This document shows positions 52,239 to 62,510 of a stretch of DNA of 64,000 bases, one piece after another; within the stretch, counting starts at the first letter, position 1, and each line of letters opens with the position of its first letter. Origin of the DNA: Entamoeba invadens IP1 (taxonomy: Eukaryota; Evosea; Mastigamoebida; Endamoebidae); contig NW_004191847.1 of assembly GCF_000330505.1 (NCBI RefSeq), positions 282,834 to 346,833 of the forward strand, written 5' to 3'. Below the pieces are notes generated by a model. That model saw only the letters and a list, made by a program, of their open reading frames with translations. It had not been told where the DNA came from and ran no database searches. The position numbers and the translations under genes were made by a program.

Positions 52239-52676
52239 GGGACCTACATTGACCACCACCACCACCTTTATCAAAAAAAAATATTTGCCGCGAGTGTTTT
52301 TTGAAGGAAGTCCACTTTTCAGCCACTGTTTGTGCGTCCCCATGTCGCCCACTTTCCTTGTCCGTACTGTGTGGACGCGGATGTGGTTCCCCCCCGCTTG
52401 CGGGGGGGTCAGGGGGGATCCGCGCCAAGGGAGGACTTGGAAAGTGGGTGAAACGGTGCACAAACAGACTGTTTGAGTGCGTCTTTATGAGCCTTCTTTT
52501 CAATGCTCCGTCTTTCTCGGTTTCCACTAACTCGAGGTGAATTTTCGGCATTTCTTGAATTCGGGAACCAGACCTAATATCTTCCAATTTTCCTATTTAC
52601 TATAATTTTAATTTGAATATGATTCGAAATAGAAAAAATAAATCTATTTTAAGAGGTGGTGGTCAATGTAGGTTCC
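52239..52676. mobile_element. Mutator-like MITE
   Basis: Inverted ends GGGACCTACATTGACCACC and, from the right, GGAACCTACATTGACCACC bound 438 bp. The 9-bp sequence ATTATTTTT flanks both sides (52230-52238 and 52677-52685), as for Mutator-like elements. The interior is much richer in G and C than the surroundings and includes a perfect CCCCCCCGC/GCGGGGGGG hairpin at 52389-52408. On the minus strand a frame near 52590-52460 reads like protein (EDIRSGSRIQEMPKIHLELV) and ends at a GTTTGTGC donor-like site, so a captured exon is possible. Confidence 0.8.
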
Positions 52677-52685
52677 ATTATTTTT
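52677..52685. repeat. Target site duplication of the Mutator-like MITE, right
   Basis: ATTATTTTT, matching 52230-52238. Confidence 0.65.
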
Positions 52686-52838
52686 TGAATAAAACAAAAT
52701 CTAAAAGTGTAATAAATAAAACCAAATAATCAAACAAATGAAAAAACAACAAAAACTATAAACAACTAATAAATTAACTACTAATAAACTAATAAAAAAC
52801 CTACATAAAAAGAGCGTTGAGAGAACTAATAAAGTGTG

Positions 52839-53150
52839 ATGGAGAATTATCAAGGAGCAGTTCGACAATACAACAGTGTTCATTCTCGAATGATGATGAT
52901 GCGGAAAGAGCTTTATCGCATTGAGATGGTGTTGAGTGAACTTGAGGTGCCTCCAACAAACACGTACGTGGCGCTTGGGAAGGCTTTTGTGTTGTCTGAC
53001 TGCGACTACCTCAAGAAAGATATATCCGAGAAGCGTGACACTCTTGACAAAGACATTAAAAAACTCGAACCAATGGATGTCTCTCTCGCCAAAAAAGTCA
53101 ATGAGGCACAAGAAGAAATTATCAAACTCGCAAAGCAAAAGGCTCTTTGA
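52839..53150 (+). CDS. PFDN1: Prefoldin subunit 1 (beta type)
   Basis: 103 residues from ATG 52839. Two long amphipathic helices (about 1-38 and 65-102) flank a short hairpin segment, PPTNTYVALGKAFVLSDCD. This is the layout of beta-type prefoldins, where T..Y...GraFil.s.. is the conserved turn of subunit 1. The hexamer delivers actin and tubulin to the CCT chaperonin in the cytosol. Length is right for the family. Prefoldin 6 would have a different hairpin (Y.liGp.lv), so subunit 1 is the better match. Confidence 0.78.
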   Translation: MENYQGAVRQYNSVHSRMMMMRKELYRIEMVLSELEVPPTNTYVALGKAFVLSDCDYLKKDISEKRDTLDKDIKKLEPMDVSLAKKVNEAQEEIIKLAKQKAL

Positions 53151-53153
53151 ATA

Positions 53154-54027
53154 ACATTTTTAAAATTTTTAAATGTTTTATTAATTTTTTTTTTCTTGAG
53201 AAAACAAAGACTAAGAAACTTTTCAAGTAAATAACAATTTTTTTAAAATTTTAATTTATTTATTTATTCAATTATTCTATTTGATAAATATAGTAAACAC
53301 TTCATTTTGAGGTTTTTTTTATGGTTTATAATAAGCAATTTAAAAATATAATTTACTAAACTAAAAATTTAATTAAAAAAAATAGAATAATATTAATTGT
53401 AAATATATAATTTGGTTTAATTATACTTAAAACATATTCACTCAAGATTGTTCAATTTTATAATAATTGGAACTAATGCTTAGTACTTTTTATTTTACTA
53501 TTATTTTATATAAATTAATTATTATAACAACAATTAAAAATAACAACTTGGTTAATTTAACAAATGAAGACACTTTTCGAATATTTATTCCATTTTTTGA
53601 CCTCTTATGTCGATTTGTAATTTTAAATTCTCCGTTGTTTTAATTGTATATTTATAGATATTTTTTACTATATATTATTGTTAATTTTTCGTTTTTTATA
53701 TTAAAAAATAAAAAAGAGCTAGTTGATAAAACCTTCTAAATAATTATAAAATTAATAATAAAATAATAGTAGTGAAACAGAACTTCTATAATACAAGTCA
53801 TTCCATAAAAAAAACTCAATGACAAGTTTTAAATAATATAAAAATAGTTAACAACAAATCTCAATCCACTAATTTTTCTAAATAGTATTAAATATATATT
53901 ATAAACTATTGAACATGATACAATAAATTCAACCAATAAATTCATAACTCTTAAAATAGCTTAGATGCCAAAAGAATGTGCTCTCTTTAATAAACTTTAT
54001 TAAATAAACTCAACTTGTAATAACAAA
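53154..54027. other. AT-rich intergenic region
   Basis: About 870 bp, no gene, RNA or clear repeat seen. Confidence 0.5.
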
Positions 54028-54348
54028 ATGGAGAAGAAGAGTCGCCTTGTCCGGTCGACGACGTTTGTGTCCTTTGAAAAAGGTAGAACACTAACATCCA
54101 CAAACCAAACGAACCCAATTACTCCTCGAAAGTTGCCATTTTACAACAACTTTTCTTCAACAACTGAGGATCAAGAGTTTCTTTCTCAACCAAATCAGCC
54201 CACATCCGTTTGCCGGCGAAGAACAGTGGGAACTACAGCGCCTATTAAATTTAAGATGGTTCCAAAACACAAATCTGTTAACACTGATGGATGTGTTAAC
54301 CAAACATGTCCAACACCACGCATATTTGTTTTAACTCACGCGAACTGA
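54028..54348 (+). CDS. Hypothetical basic protein
   Basis: 106 residues from ATG 54028, Ser, Thr, Pro, Asn and Arg rich and probably disordered. Short basic motifs with phosphorylatable residues occur (RLVRSTTF, CRRRTVGTT). Codon use resembles neighbouring genes, which supports expression. No known domain. It could be a kinase substrate or a small regulatory protein; this is not more than a guess from composition. Confidence 0.55.
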   Translation: MEKKSRLVRSTTFVSFEKGRTLTSTNQTNPITPRKLPFYNNFSSTTEDQEFLSQPNQPTSVCRRRTVGTTAPIKFKMVPKHKSVNTDGCVNQTCPTPRIFVLTHAN

Positions 54349-54634
54349 AGCTTTTTCAGTGCCGTTCGTTCCACTCGGATCGATCTCAATTCATCACTTT
54401 CATGGAACAAACCATTTCGTTCGCAATGTTAATTTATTTGTTTAGATAAATTACTATTAATATTTATTCTATTATTTAGTCTATTAAACTGTATTAAAAA
54501 AATAGTATAATTAATAACAATCAACTACTTTACATTTGTGAAATATGTTGTATGAGTTTGTAATAGATTTTTGAACTATTTGATTTTGTATCTTTTGCAA
54601 TGGTGGAACGACGAGAAACAAGAGCGTGATCTGT
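54349..54634. other. Spacer between convergent genes
   Basis: About 290 bp, nothing recognised. Confidence 0.5.
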
Positions 54635-57055
54635 TCACATCAGTCTGACCAGAGTCCCGTCTTCCGACCCTACGTAAACGGTCAACTCATTGATCAGTAG
54701 CGCAGAGACGGAAGAGGGTGACTGATAAATCGTTTGGTTTGTTCCAAACCACCCATTAAAACACTTCAAGTGCACAACACTGTTGCGGTTTGTCGACAAG
54801 ACGACTCGTCTATTCCCCACTCTCAACGCAGTTATTGCCCCATTAAACGTACGCTGCGAACACACATCATGCTTGCGCTCGTCATACATCTCGATGTTTC
54901 CGTTGTCGCATGCATAGACTAAGTAGTCGCCGAATGTATCAAACAAAAGAGGCTTATACTTGTGGCGGAACGTGGTGAACGCATTGCGTTTGGCACGTCT
55001 GTCGTATCCAACAAGCCTCCCACTCTTCCCCAAAGTAATTATCAGTCCGTTATCTCCTTCGTCAACACCACAGATGCCAGTCAAATCAGGTTGGAATGTT
55101 TCAATGACTTTGGCGACATTCAAGTCGAAGATCGAGACGTTCAAATTCAAATTTCCAACAATGCAATCGCGACTCATACAACTGATGTTTTGGTATTTGG
55201 GAATCTGCACCTTTGTGAAGTCTCCGCCATCGATTGAAAATCTGTAAAACAAGTAATTGTCACAAACGAATTGGAACGTATTCTTCTCGTGATTGAAATT
55301 GGTGCAGCGGATTTTGTCGCTCCCTTTGAAGGTAAAACGCTTCTCAAAGTCCTTCGAGTACGAGACGCACTTCTTTTCCTTGATGGAAACAGCAACAACC
55401 TTTCGTGAATTTGTCACAAAAATGTTGTTCACGGGACTCGAAAAAATCTTCATCGATTTCGGCGCAGTGAGAAGTTTATTAATCCACTTCGACTGCGTTG
55501 TTTTGGCCTGGCACACAGCCTTGTAATAAGAAACCTCTGGCGTTATTCTCTGGACGTCCAAAACTCGTTCTCTCCTTCGAAAAAAGGTTGCTGCGTTCAT
55601 GTGGAGATCAAAGAACATTTTGAACCTTTCGTCGTTCGCCAAAATTTGCGTGCGAAGTGTTTTACAAGAGGCGGAGACACACAACAGACTTTCGAGGGGT
55701 AAAAAGTCGAAGATGTGTTCCGTCACGTTTGGTGGAAGTTCAAGCAGTTTCAAAGGTGGGAAAAGGATTTTCTCTTGGCGCTTCAATGTGTATTTAGTCT
55801 TCCGTTGCTCTTTAAATACCCTCACCAAATCGACAGTGTTGCTCAGAAGTATTTTCGAGTACTGAAACGGTGACAATCGACTGGGAGATATTTTCATGGA
55901 AATTCCGTGATGGAGAACTGCTCTGGAGAGCACAAACGAGCCAATGAAGTTTTTCAGATAGACTTCCAAAATTTGTTTATCCAAGTTGGCAAAGCACGGA
56001 GTTGAATAATGATAGAAAAAGTCGGTTTGTGCACAATTGCCAATCCAGTGCACCATGTCGCCTGAAAAGATATTTGAAAAGTGCTCGTGGTCGCACTTTG
56101 GTGCGCACGGACAGCTCTCGCTATTCTCAGTTTTACCAAACAGAAACATTCCCCTCTCAACGATGACCGACCCGTATAATATGTCAGTGGTTGCGTTCAC
56201 ATGACTGATGAAAGGAACTGATTTGTGAAAAAGTCTGAGACGCTCTGTGTGCATGAGTTCTCTGATCACAGGGAGTAACATATTTGATTCGATGTACTTC
56301 GACCACCGTGAACAGATCTCACCAAACGGGAGTAACGGAAATCTTTCCTGTCCGACGATGATCAATTCACTGTAGTTTGCATTTGCGTAGATGTGGAATA
56401 TTTCGTTCTGGTAGATTGTGTTTGGGAATGTGATTTTCTCGTTCATTGTTGACACGAAGTTTTTGATGTTCTTCGAGATCATCCAGCCTTCTTCATTTCC
56501 ACTCAAATAGTCGTTCAGATTATTCACGAAGTATGAGTAATTCCCGAAAAAGAAATCGATTTCCTGCGATAGCATCGGGCGGTACATCATGTTATATATC
56601 GTGTATTTAACACCACGTTGTTGTTTCTCACAACAGTGAATTTGAATGAAACGGATTTTGTTGTTGGAGAAACACTTCTGGACAAAAATGACTGTTCCAA
56701 GCTGTATGCGAAAGTGATACTTTGAAGTGACTTCATACTCGTCTTCAAATGTGTTTTTAATTGTTGTTCTCAGTGTGTCTTGGCTGATGGGTACGACTTT
56801 CTTGATCAACAAATCAAACCCCAACAACTTAATGACATCTTTCATAACAGCTGCAACTGTTGGGAAGTTGTGGTGGAGGAGCGACGAAATTTGGATGAGT
56901 GTCACATTGTCCTTCCGCTTCTTGAATAATTGAAGGAAGAATATCGGTGGGTTAAGCACATTTTCAACCTTTTCCCACCCTTTTTCTTCTGTTGGTTGGT
57001 CGCTTAGAAATAAGCGGATCACATCCTCAAAATTTTCAGTCGATGAAGTTGTCAT
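54635..57055 (-). CDS. F-box protein with WD40-like C-terminal propeller
   Basis: 806 residues from ATG 57055. The first 420 residues are an unrecognised folded region with a zinc-like cluster CPCAPKCDHEH (about residues 312-322). An F-box follows at about 436-480 (LPPNVTEHIFDFLPLESLLCVSASCKTLR), then a weak beta-propeller to the end. Repeats include SIFDLNVAKVIETFQ, LVGYDRRAK, IEMYDERKHDVCSQRTFNGAI and a final VYVGSEDGTLVRLM. F-box proteins recruit substrates to SCF ubiquitin ligases through Skp1; the propeller would bind the substrate. The N-terminal part with its Cys/His cluster is unusual for Fbw proteins. Confidence 0.7.
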   Translation of the reverse strand: MTTSSTENFEDVIRLFLSDQPTEEKGWEKVENVLNPPIFFLQLFKKRKDNVTLIQISSLLHHNFPTVAAVMKDVIKLLGFDLLIKKVVPISQDTLRTTIKNTFEDEYEVTSKYHFRIQLGTVIFVQKCFSNNKIRFIQIHCCEKQQRGVKYTIYNMMYRPMLSQEIDFFFGNYSYFVNNLNDYLSGNEEGWMISKNIKNFVSTMNEKITFPNTIYQNEIFHIYANANYSELIIVGQERFPLLPFGEICSRWSKYIESNMLLPVIRELMHTERLRLFHKSVPFISHVNATTDILYGSVIVERGMFLFGKTENSESCPCAPKCDHEHFSNIFSGDMVHWIGNCAQTDFFYHYSTPCFANLDKQILEVYLKNFIGSFVLSRAVLHHGISMKISPSRLSPFQYSKILLSNTVDLVRVFKEQRKTKYTLKRQEKILFPPLKLLELPPNVTEHIFDFLPLESLLCVSASCKTLRTQILANDERFKMFFDLHMNAATFFRRRERVLDVQRITPEVSYYKAVCQAKTTQSKWINKLLTAPKSMKIFSSPVNNIFVTNSRKVVAVSIKEKKCVSYSKDFEKRFTFKGSDKIRCTNFNHEKNTFQFVCDNYLFYRFSIDGGDFTKVQIPKYQNISCMSRDCIVGNLNLNVSIFDLNVAKVIETFQPDLTGICGVDEGDNGLIITLGKSGRLVGYDRRAKRNAFTTFRHKYKPLLFDTFGDYLVYACDNGNIEMYDERKHDVCSQRTFNGAITALRVGNRRVVLSTNRNSVVHLKCFNGWFGTNQTIYQSPSSVSALLINELTVYVGSEDGTLVRLM

Positions 57056-57464
57056 TTCTTGGTCTTTTTCTGTTTTTGTATTTCTATTTTTTTCAAAATA
57101 CTTTCATTTTGCCCAAAAATGTAAGTAAATGTCCCATTTCTGCTAATTTCATTGCCAAGTTTGAATTAGTTATTATAATTATTGTTACTTATTTTTAATT
57201 CCTTTAGTATATTATAATATTATAATAGTAATTTATCAATTTATAACTAACATGTTTAATAGAATATTTTTACTATTTATTTCTTTTTACTGTTTTATAT
57301 ATTAATTAACTATTATTATATCATTATAATTATTTTAGATATTTATTAGAGACTCAAATTAAATAGATATAGTTAATTATAATAGTATATATAGTACACG
57401 AACAGAGTATAAATAGTAAATTAATAAGACTCCATATGGTTATACACACTACCCTTCTGCAGAA
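57056..57464. other. AT-rich intergenic region
   Basis: About 410 bp between two minus-strand genes; it should hold the F-box gene promoter. No gene. Confidence 0.5.
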
Positions 57465-58820
57465 CTATGCAGTGTTGAGCTGTGACATAACGTATGCGTT
57501 CATGATGAGTCCAACAAATGGACTTCTCTCCAAGTCCGTCTTTGCTGTTTCCTTCTTGATGACCTCAATAGTTTTCACCTCCATTCCCCCTTTTGCCTTA
57601 TTAAAGAAGTGAAAAGTCGAGTTGTGAGCCATGTAAATGACTTCGAATTTCCAAAGTGGGTAAAACCCCGAGAATTCCAAAGGCAAGACGTCGAGATTTG
57701 TGTGATAGATGCCGATGACCTTTTCACTGGGAGGCATCTGCATGAGTCCGACATTCATTGGGAATACGGCCTCGACTATGAAGAGGAGTGGTGTCATTTG
57801 TTGACCCAACAAAAGCCCGACAGGATGATTAATAAGTCTACAGTGTAAATCCATGATGAGTAACAAAGCGTTGTCTAAGATGATATGACTGTCATCGAAC
57901 ATTGGGATCTCTTCTGAAAGTTTCAAGCTTCCACATTGTTCAACGTCATTCACTAAAGACGCGGAGCCACTTCTGATCCCCTCCGAGTGGTGCATTGCCA
58001 TCCCCGTCGCACTCTTTTTCTGTATTCTATTTTTGGATCTGATGTATTTGCCCACTACTGGACCAGAATTAATCCACCCCGCCTTCTCTAAGAAGTTGTG
58101 TATCCTCCCAATCGCATTGACATCGCCACAGTCTTTCAGCTTCATGCGGACTTGTGTTTTAGATAAGTAGTTTGGCTTCGACTCATTCCACAAGTCGATG
58201 ATTTGATTCCGGATCGCCATATACCTTTCCGGCGTTTTCGTGTTGCGGCCCATGAAGAACTCTTGGCACTCTTGCATCTCCTCCGGGAGAACAGTACCTC
58301 TGTTATATTCTAGAGTCGTTGAAAAGGAGGACATCGACCCCATCGTATCCGTCGTCTCCGTTGTGCCTTCTGTCATATATGAAGTGTCTTTAGGCGCTGC
58401 GCTCTCGCTTTGGAATTGGCCCGATGTGAGTAAATCGTATTCCCTTGGGTACGACGGTTGCGACGGCGCTTCGGACTTTTTGATCTTCTTACTTGATTTG
58501 TGAGAAGACGGTTTCGACGACGTAAAACTCGAGAAGAGGGTTCCGATTTTCGCACTTATTCCTCCGCTCTTGTCAATTTCTTCTTGTGAGACTTTTTATT
58601 ATTCGTCTTTATTTATACTATTAAAGCATAGTATATATACCAGTTGTGAGTGGAATTTACATGTGGACGTTGCTCTGTCATCTCTTGGAAGTCGTGTGCT
58701 ATAAATAAAAAAAAGTGACAAACTTTCCTCGTCTCGTGTGCTCGGGCTGTCTGTCTCCATATCTTTTTTTGAGTCTTTCTTAAAGAATCCAAAGTGGATT
58801 TTTTTGTCGTCCTCTTCCAT
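57465..58820 (-). CDS. SWIRM-MPN protein (MYSM1-like) without JAMM residues
   Basis: Two exons, 58820-58724 and 58591-57465, give 407 residues. The 132-nt intron starts GTTTGTCA, ends AAAAAG and is phase 1; the downstream frame is open well past its first ATG, so an upstream exon is required. A Ser and Lys-rich N-terminus leads to a SWIRM domain at about 140-210 (ECQEFFMGRNTKTPERYMAI, then IHNFLEKAGWIN). An MPN fold follows at about 270-390 (ALLLIMDLHCRLINHPVGLLLG, VIGIYHTNLDVLP). MYSM1 deubiquitinates histone H2A through a JAMM zinc site (E, HSHP, D). Here HSHP is replaced by YHTNLD, so zinc binding is lost and the protein is probably a scaffold. Confidence 0.72.
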
Positions 58821-59586
58821 CTTTTTTCTAAGTTCTTCTTATTTTTTGCTTGGGACACTATTTTTGGCATATTCGAGAATCTGGTATGGTTCTGTGTTGG
58901 TATTTTTACTATATTATTATAGTTGCCTAAAATTTGAACCAATGTTCATTCTTTTTCTTCATTTTTATGGAAATGGATTATCATTAAATCCTCATTATTC
59001 GAAGGGAAGTGTCTCTTCGGCATATCAATAATGGTTTATTGAAGATTTTAAAAACTATATATTTTTACTTTAATAGTAACATTGTATGATATTTTTAGCT
59101 TTGTTTTTTATAATTTTTGAACTATAATTTTAATTATAAAACAACCAATTGACTGTTTCAAAAAAATTTTTTGAAATTTTTTTTAAGGTCTGAAAATTGA
59201 ATAGGTTTTTGAAATTGGTTATGTAAAAAAGAATTGTAAAGTATTATTCATTATTATTATTGATTATTAATATTATTATAATTATTATTATAATTAATTA
59301 TCTTGCAAATTACATTTTGAATGGTTAAAAACTATCTTTCAAATAGTTATAATAATTAATTTTACTATTTTTAAAATAGTATATTTTAAAAAATGTATAT
59401 TTCTAAAAAAATATAATTAAATATTAAGTTACCATACCATATAGTTTTATAATAGTTGTTTTTACCATACTGTCACGATATTTTTATCGGAATAATATAA
59501 TTATAATTCACCGTCCAAAAAAGTATTAACCACTGGTATTGTTCAAAAGCATCTCCGATAAACCACCTTCTAATAAAATTGATCAC
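58821..59586. other. AT-rich intergenic region
   Basis: About 770 bp with TTATTATTAT-type simple repeats near 59245-59290. No gene seen. Confidence 0.5.
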
Positions 59587-60314
59587 TTAAATAGTTCTTT
59601 TGACTCCGAAATATTTCTTAATGAGGTATGTCTGAACCAGGGACATAGCCAAAATCAAAATTCCCTGGAAGATGAAGAGGTAAGTGCTCCACGAATACGC
59701 TTCTTGCAACACTTTTCATTAGTTAATTATAATAGTTTATTAATAGTTTATTAATAATATGATACCTTTATAGTATATAGATAGTACACTTTAATAAACA
59801 GTAGTCACAAACTATCTTGATGCATTTGATTCTTAAGTTGGAGCATCACAACTTCGATTCTTGCGTGTGTCAACAGATGTGTCAATTCCGTCGACAACTT
59901 CTCGACTTTATCTGCTTGTTCATCGTTAGCAAGTGTATCATGGGACGAGAAGTCCATGAATAAGGCGACTGTTCGCGCACTTCCAAATGAGGAGAATTTA
60001 TTGCTCAAACAGACTTTATAAACTCCGCCAACAGGGGCTTCTTTGTCGATCATGCCACTCGATTGTTGTTTCTCGCCAACAAATATCTCTCCATTCGGGT
60101 TATACATATTAAAGTCTATATCATTGTTCCCTCCTTCAACAACTTCTTGTCAACATCTCGTACCTTCTCTTCCTAAAAAAATTCACAAACCTTGATAATA
60201 GATCGCTATATGTGCTCCTTTGTCTAATTTCTCCATGAAACATTCCTCCTTTCCACCAGCTATCTCCGTGGTAAACCCACTCACTGCTGAAATTAATAGT
60301 AAAACACTCAACAT
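59587..60314 (-). CDS. p24 family cargo receptor (emp24/gp25L, GOLD domain)
   Basis: Three exons, 60314-60191, 60145-59813 and 59711-59587, give 193 residues. Introns of 45 and 101 nt start GTTTGTGA and end CAAG and AAAAG. Both joins keep frame and restore the family pattern. A signal peptide (SVLLLISAVSGF) precedes the GOLD domain with ECFMEKLDKGAHIAIYYQ, DIDFNMYNPNGEIF and the Cys of GGVYKVCLSNKFSS, which pairs with the first Cys. A coiled coil (KVEKLSTELTHLLTHARIEV) is followed by one membrane helix (LFIFQGILILAMSLVQTYLI) and the tail KKYFGVKRTI. It cycles between ER and Golgi in COPI and COPII vesicles. Confidence 0.92.
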
Positions 60315-60725
60315 GGTTTGATTTTCAAGATCTCATCTGAGTCTCATTTTTCTCACTGACTAAAAAAAGTCACTTCTTTGGGGAGTCTGGGATACTATTT
60401 TTTATAGCTTATTTTATTATTATTTTATTATTCGGATATATGGCAATTTTAGTATATTTTTACTATATTTATAGTTTCATTGTTCATATCAAAGAAATTG
60501 TATTTGTGAACACAATAAAAATATCAATAGTAATTTATAATAATACTTTAATTATAATTATATTATCCACATTACAATATATTAGAATTAAAATTATGTT
60601 AAAAACTATCATTTTGTTCAATAGAAAAATATTCTGCTCTAATAAAAGAACACACTAAAAATATTCCGCCAAAATGAATCATTTTTACAATCACGACGAC
60701 TGACCGGAATAGAGTTAATATTAAA
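60315..60725. other. AT-rich intergenic region
   Basis: About 410 bp; nothing recognised. Confidence 0.5.
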
Positions 60726-61490
60726 TTAAAACACACTTGGCATGAACCCGTCGTCTTCTTCCTTTTCTTCTGTTGGATGGTGATCTGACGACTTGTTGTT
60801 TTCCTTTTCCATCTTTGCGATGATGATATCGTTAAGTTGTTTATTTTCTATTTTGACAAACTCGATGTATTTTTGTGACTCTTTAATTGAGGCGGCAAGT
60901 ACTGCGCATTCCTTCTCCTCTTCTTCAATCAGTTTTTCAGTTTCCGTGAGAGTTTGAAGTATTGCCGTTTGGAGATTTTCACTCCCGCGCAATCCACTTG
61001 GCCCGGATTTTACGGAATTTCCATAACAAATGAAAGTGAGTTTGTGTAAGATATCACCCAAAAAGAGAGTGGTTGCCTCGTTTTTTTGTTTTTCTATTTT
61101 TAAACTTTCCTCCAATGACTCAATTTTTAATTTGTCAAATTTCTTTGAAGTTGTTAATTCCTCATTCGCCTTTTTGATTATTTTTTTCTTTTCTTTTGCG
61201 GCGGCAATGAGTTTTGTCAGCTCACTGACATCTTCCGCGTTTTTCTTTAAAAGCTCCGAATTTTGAGATGTGAGTGTTCGAATTTTTTGTTCCATTACAA
61301 ATTTTGTTTTTTCATTGGCGTCGACTTTTTCCTTCAGTTGATCGTTTTCGTTGCAAAGTTCCTCAAGGGCGTGCTGCATTTGTAATCGCATCTCGGACGT
61401 CTCACTTTCTGTTGCGTTCAATTGAGTTAGCATTTCCTGCATGACATATTTCTGCTCCTTTGGAATTTTGTCCGCCAAAGTATCCGACAT
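60726..61490 (-). CDS. Coiled-coil protein, unknown function
   Basis: 254 residues from ATG 61490. Residues about 20-135 and 180-230 are heptad-rich coiled coils, split by a short hydrophobic helical stretch (TTLFLGDILHKLTFICYG). The C-terminus is acidic (EEKEEDDGF). No signal peptide or membrane helix is clear. The layout fits a cytoskeletal or tethering protein, but no family can be named. Confidence 0.7.
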   Translation of the reverse strand: MSDTLADKIPKEQKYVMQEMLTQLNATESETSEMRLQMQHALEELCNENDQLKEKVDANEKTKFVMEQKIRTLTSQNSELLKKNAEDVSELTKLIAAAKEKKKIIKKANEELTTSKKFDKLKIESLEESLKIEKQKNEATTLFLGDILHKLTFICYGNSVKSGPSGLRGSENLQTAILQTLTETEKLIEEEEKECAVLAASIKESQKYIEFVKIENKQLNDIIIAKMEKENNKSSDHHPTEEKEEDDGFMPSVF

Positions 61491-61919
61491 GAAATTGCAC
61501 CATTTTCAAGTTTCTTTTTAAGATGATTTGAAAACGTTCTTTGATTACAATAAAAAATAAGATAACAAACACTTTTACTTCTTATTTTCTTTGTATTTTT
61601 ATTTATACAGTAAAAATTCTATCGGCGTGTGATTCCATCCGTGTGTGACTCTATCGGTGTGTGGTTTTGACCAATCAAAAGTTGCCTACACACCGATAGA
61701 ATATAATGATTTCCCACATATTTGGGACCAAACCCCGCAAAAATAATTTCAATTGCAAATTTGTTTTTATTTTAAAAGAGTAAAGACTTGGTAATAAAAA
61801 CTTAAAAAGAGAAAAATTATCAAACAAAAATAAATTCAAAAAAGATAACAGAAGAAAAGCATAAAATGCTCTTCAAAAAATATTAAACTTAAAATGATAA
61901 TAAAAAATGCACCGACTTC

Positions 61920-61955
61920 CACACCAATCACAAGAGCACGCTTGTGATTGGTGTG
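61920..61955. repeat. Hairpin at the edge of the captured HSP70 fragment
   Basis: CACACCAATCACAAG at 61920-61934 and its exact complement at 61941-61955, six-base loop. The right arm runs into the start of the HSP70-like segment. Confidence 0.8.
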
Positions 61956-62510
61956 TGGACAGAATTGATACCACAAAACTTAACAATTTCAGCAAGGAAG
62001 TCACAGATATTTTCGACACATGCAGACAACCAGCCTGGCGTGCTCATCCAAGTCTTTGAGGGCGAGGCATATATGACATCACATTGCAACCTGCTTGGAA
62101 AGTTTGGGTTGTTTGGTATCTTATTAGCACCACATGGAGTCTCACAGTTGAAGTCACATTTGACACAAATGCAAATGTGATTCTGAATGTGTCGGCTGAA
62201 AACGAGACAACGGGAAAGAAGATTCTCAAAGGCACAAGTGGACAAGATGGTTGCAGACGCAAAGAAGTTCAAGGCAAAGGACGACAAGATGATGAATTTT
62301 GAGGCTAAAAATCGACTCTCACCTTATGCTACCGTGTAATAACACGGTGAACAAGCAAATTTTTTCAAGGTTATCAACAAAAGACAAAGAAGCAATTGAA
62401 GCAATTATCAAGGTACACTCGAGTTGTAAATTGACAAGAATCCGCACCAAAAATCCACGTGTTTATACAAAAACACAATGCGTTGTTCTTATTCTAAACA
62501 ATTAGACAAA
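61942..62510 (+). pseudogene. HSP70 substrate-binding domain fragment
   Basis: Three frames in turn show HSP70 sequence. The first (61944-62100) has TELIPQN, then [20 protein letters not shown] and NLLGKF. The second (about 62144-62220) has [19 protein letters not shown] and TTGKK. The third (about 62247-62336) has VDKMVADAKKFKAKDDKMM and ends at a TAA. A further frame to 62505 (LSTKDKEAIEAIIKV) resembles the lid helices. Order and spacing follow the beta-sandwich and lid of cytosolic HSP70, without the ATPase domain. Frameshifts make it non-coding. It lies wholly within the inverted repeats at 61608-62727, so it is a captured host fragment. Confidence 0.85.

Noticed and set aside
52191..52587. 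Minus-strand ORFs across the GC-rich MITE
   Set aside because: They span the terminal repeat and the C/G hairpin, so they are not a host gene as they stand; a captured exon remains possible and is noted under the element.
58738..59031. Plus-strand ORF of 97 codons
   Set aside because: Overlaps the first exon of the SWIRM-MPN gene on the other strand; T-rich and without domain features.
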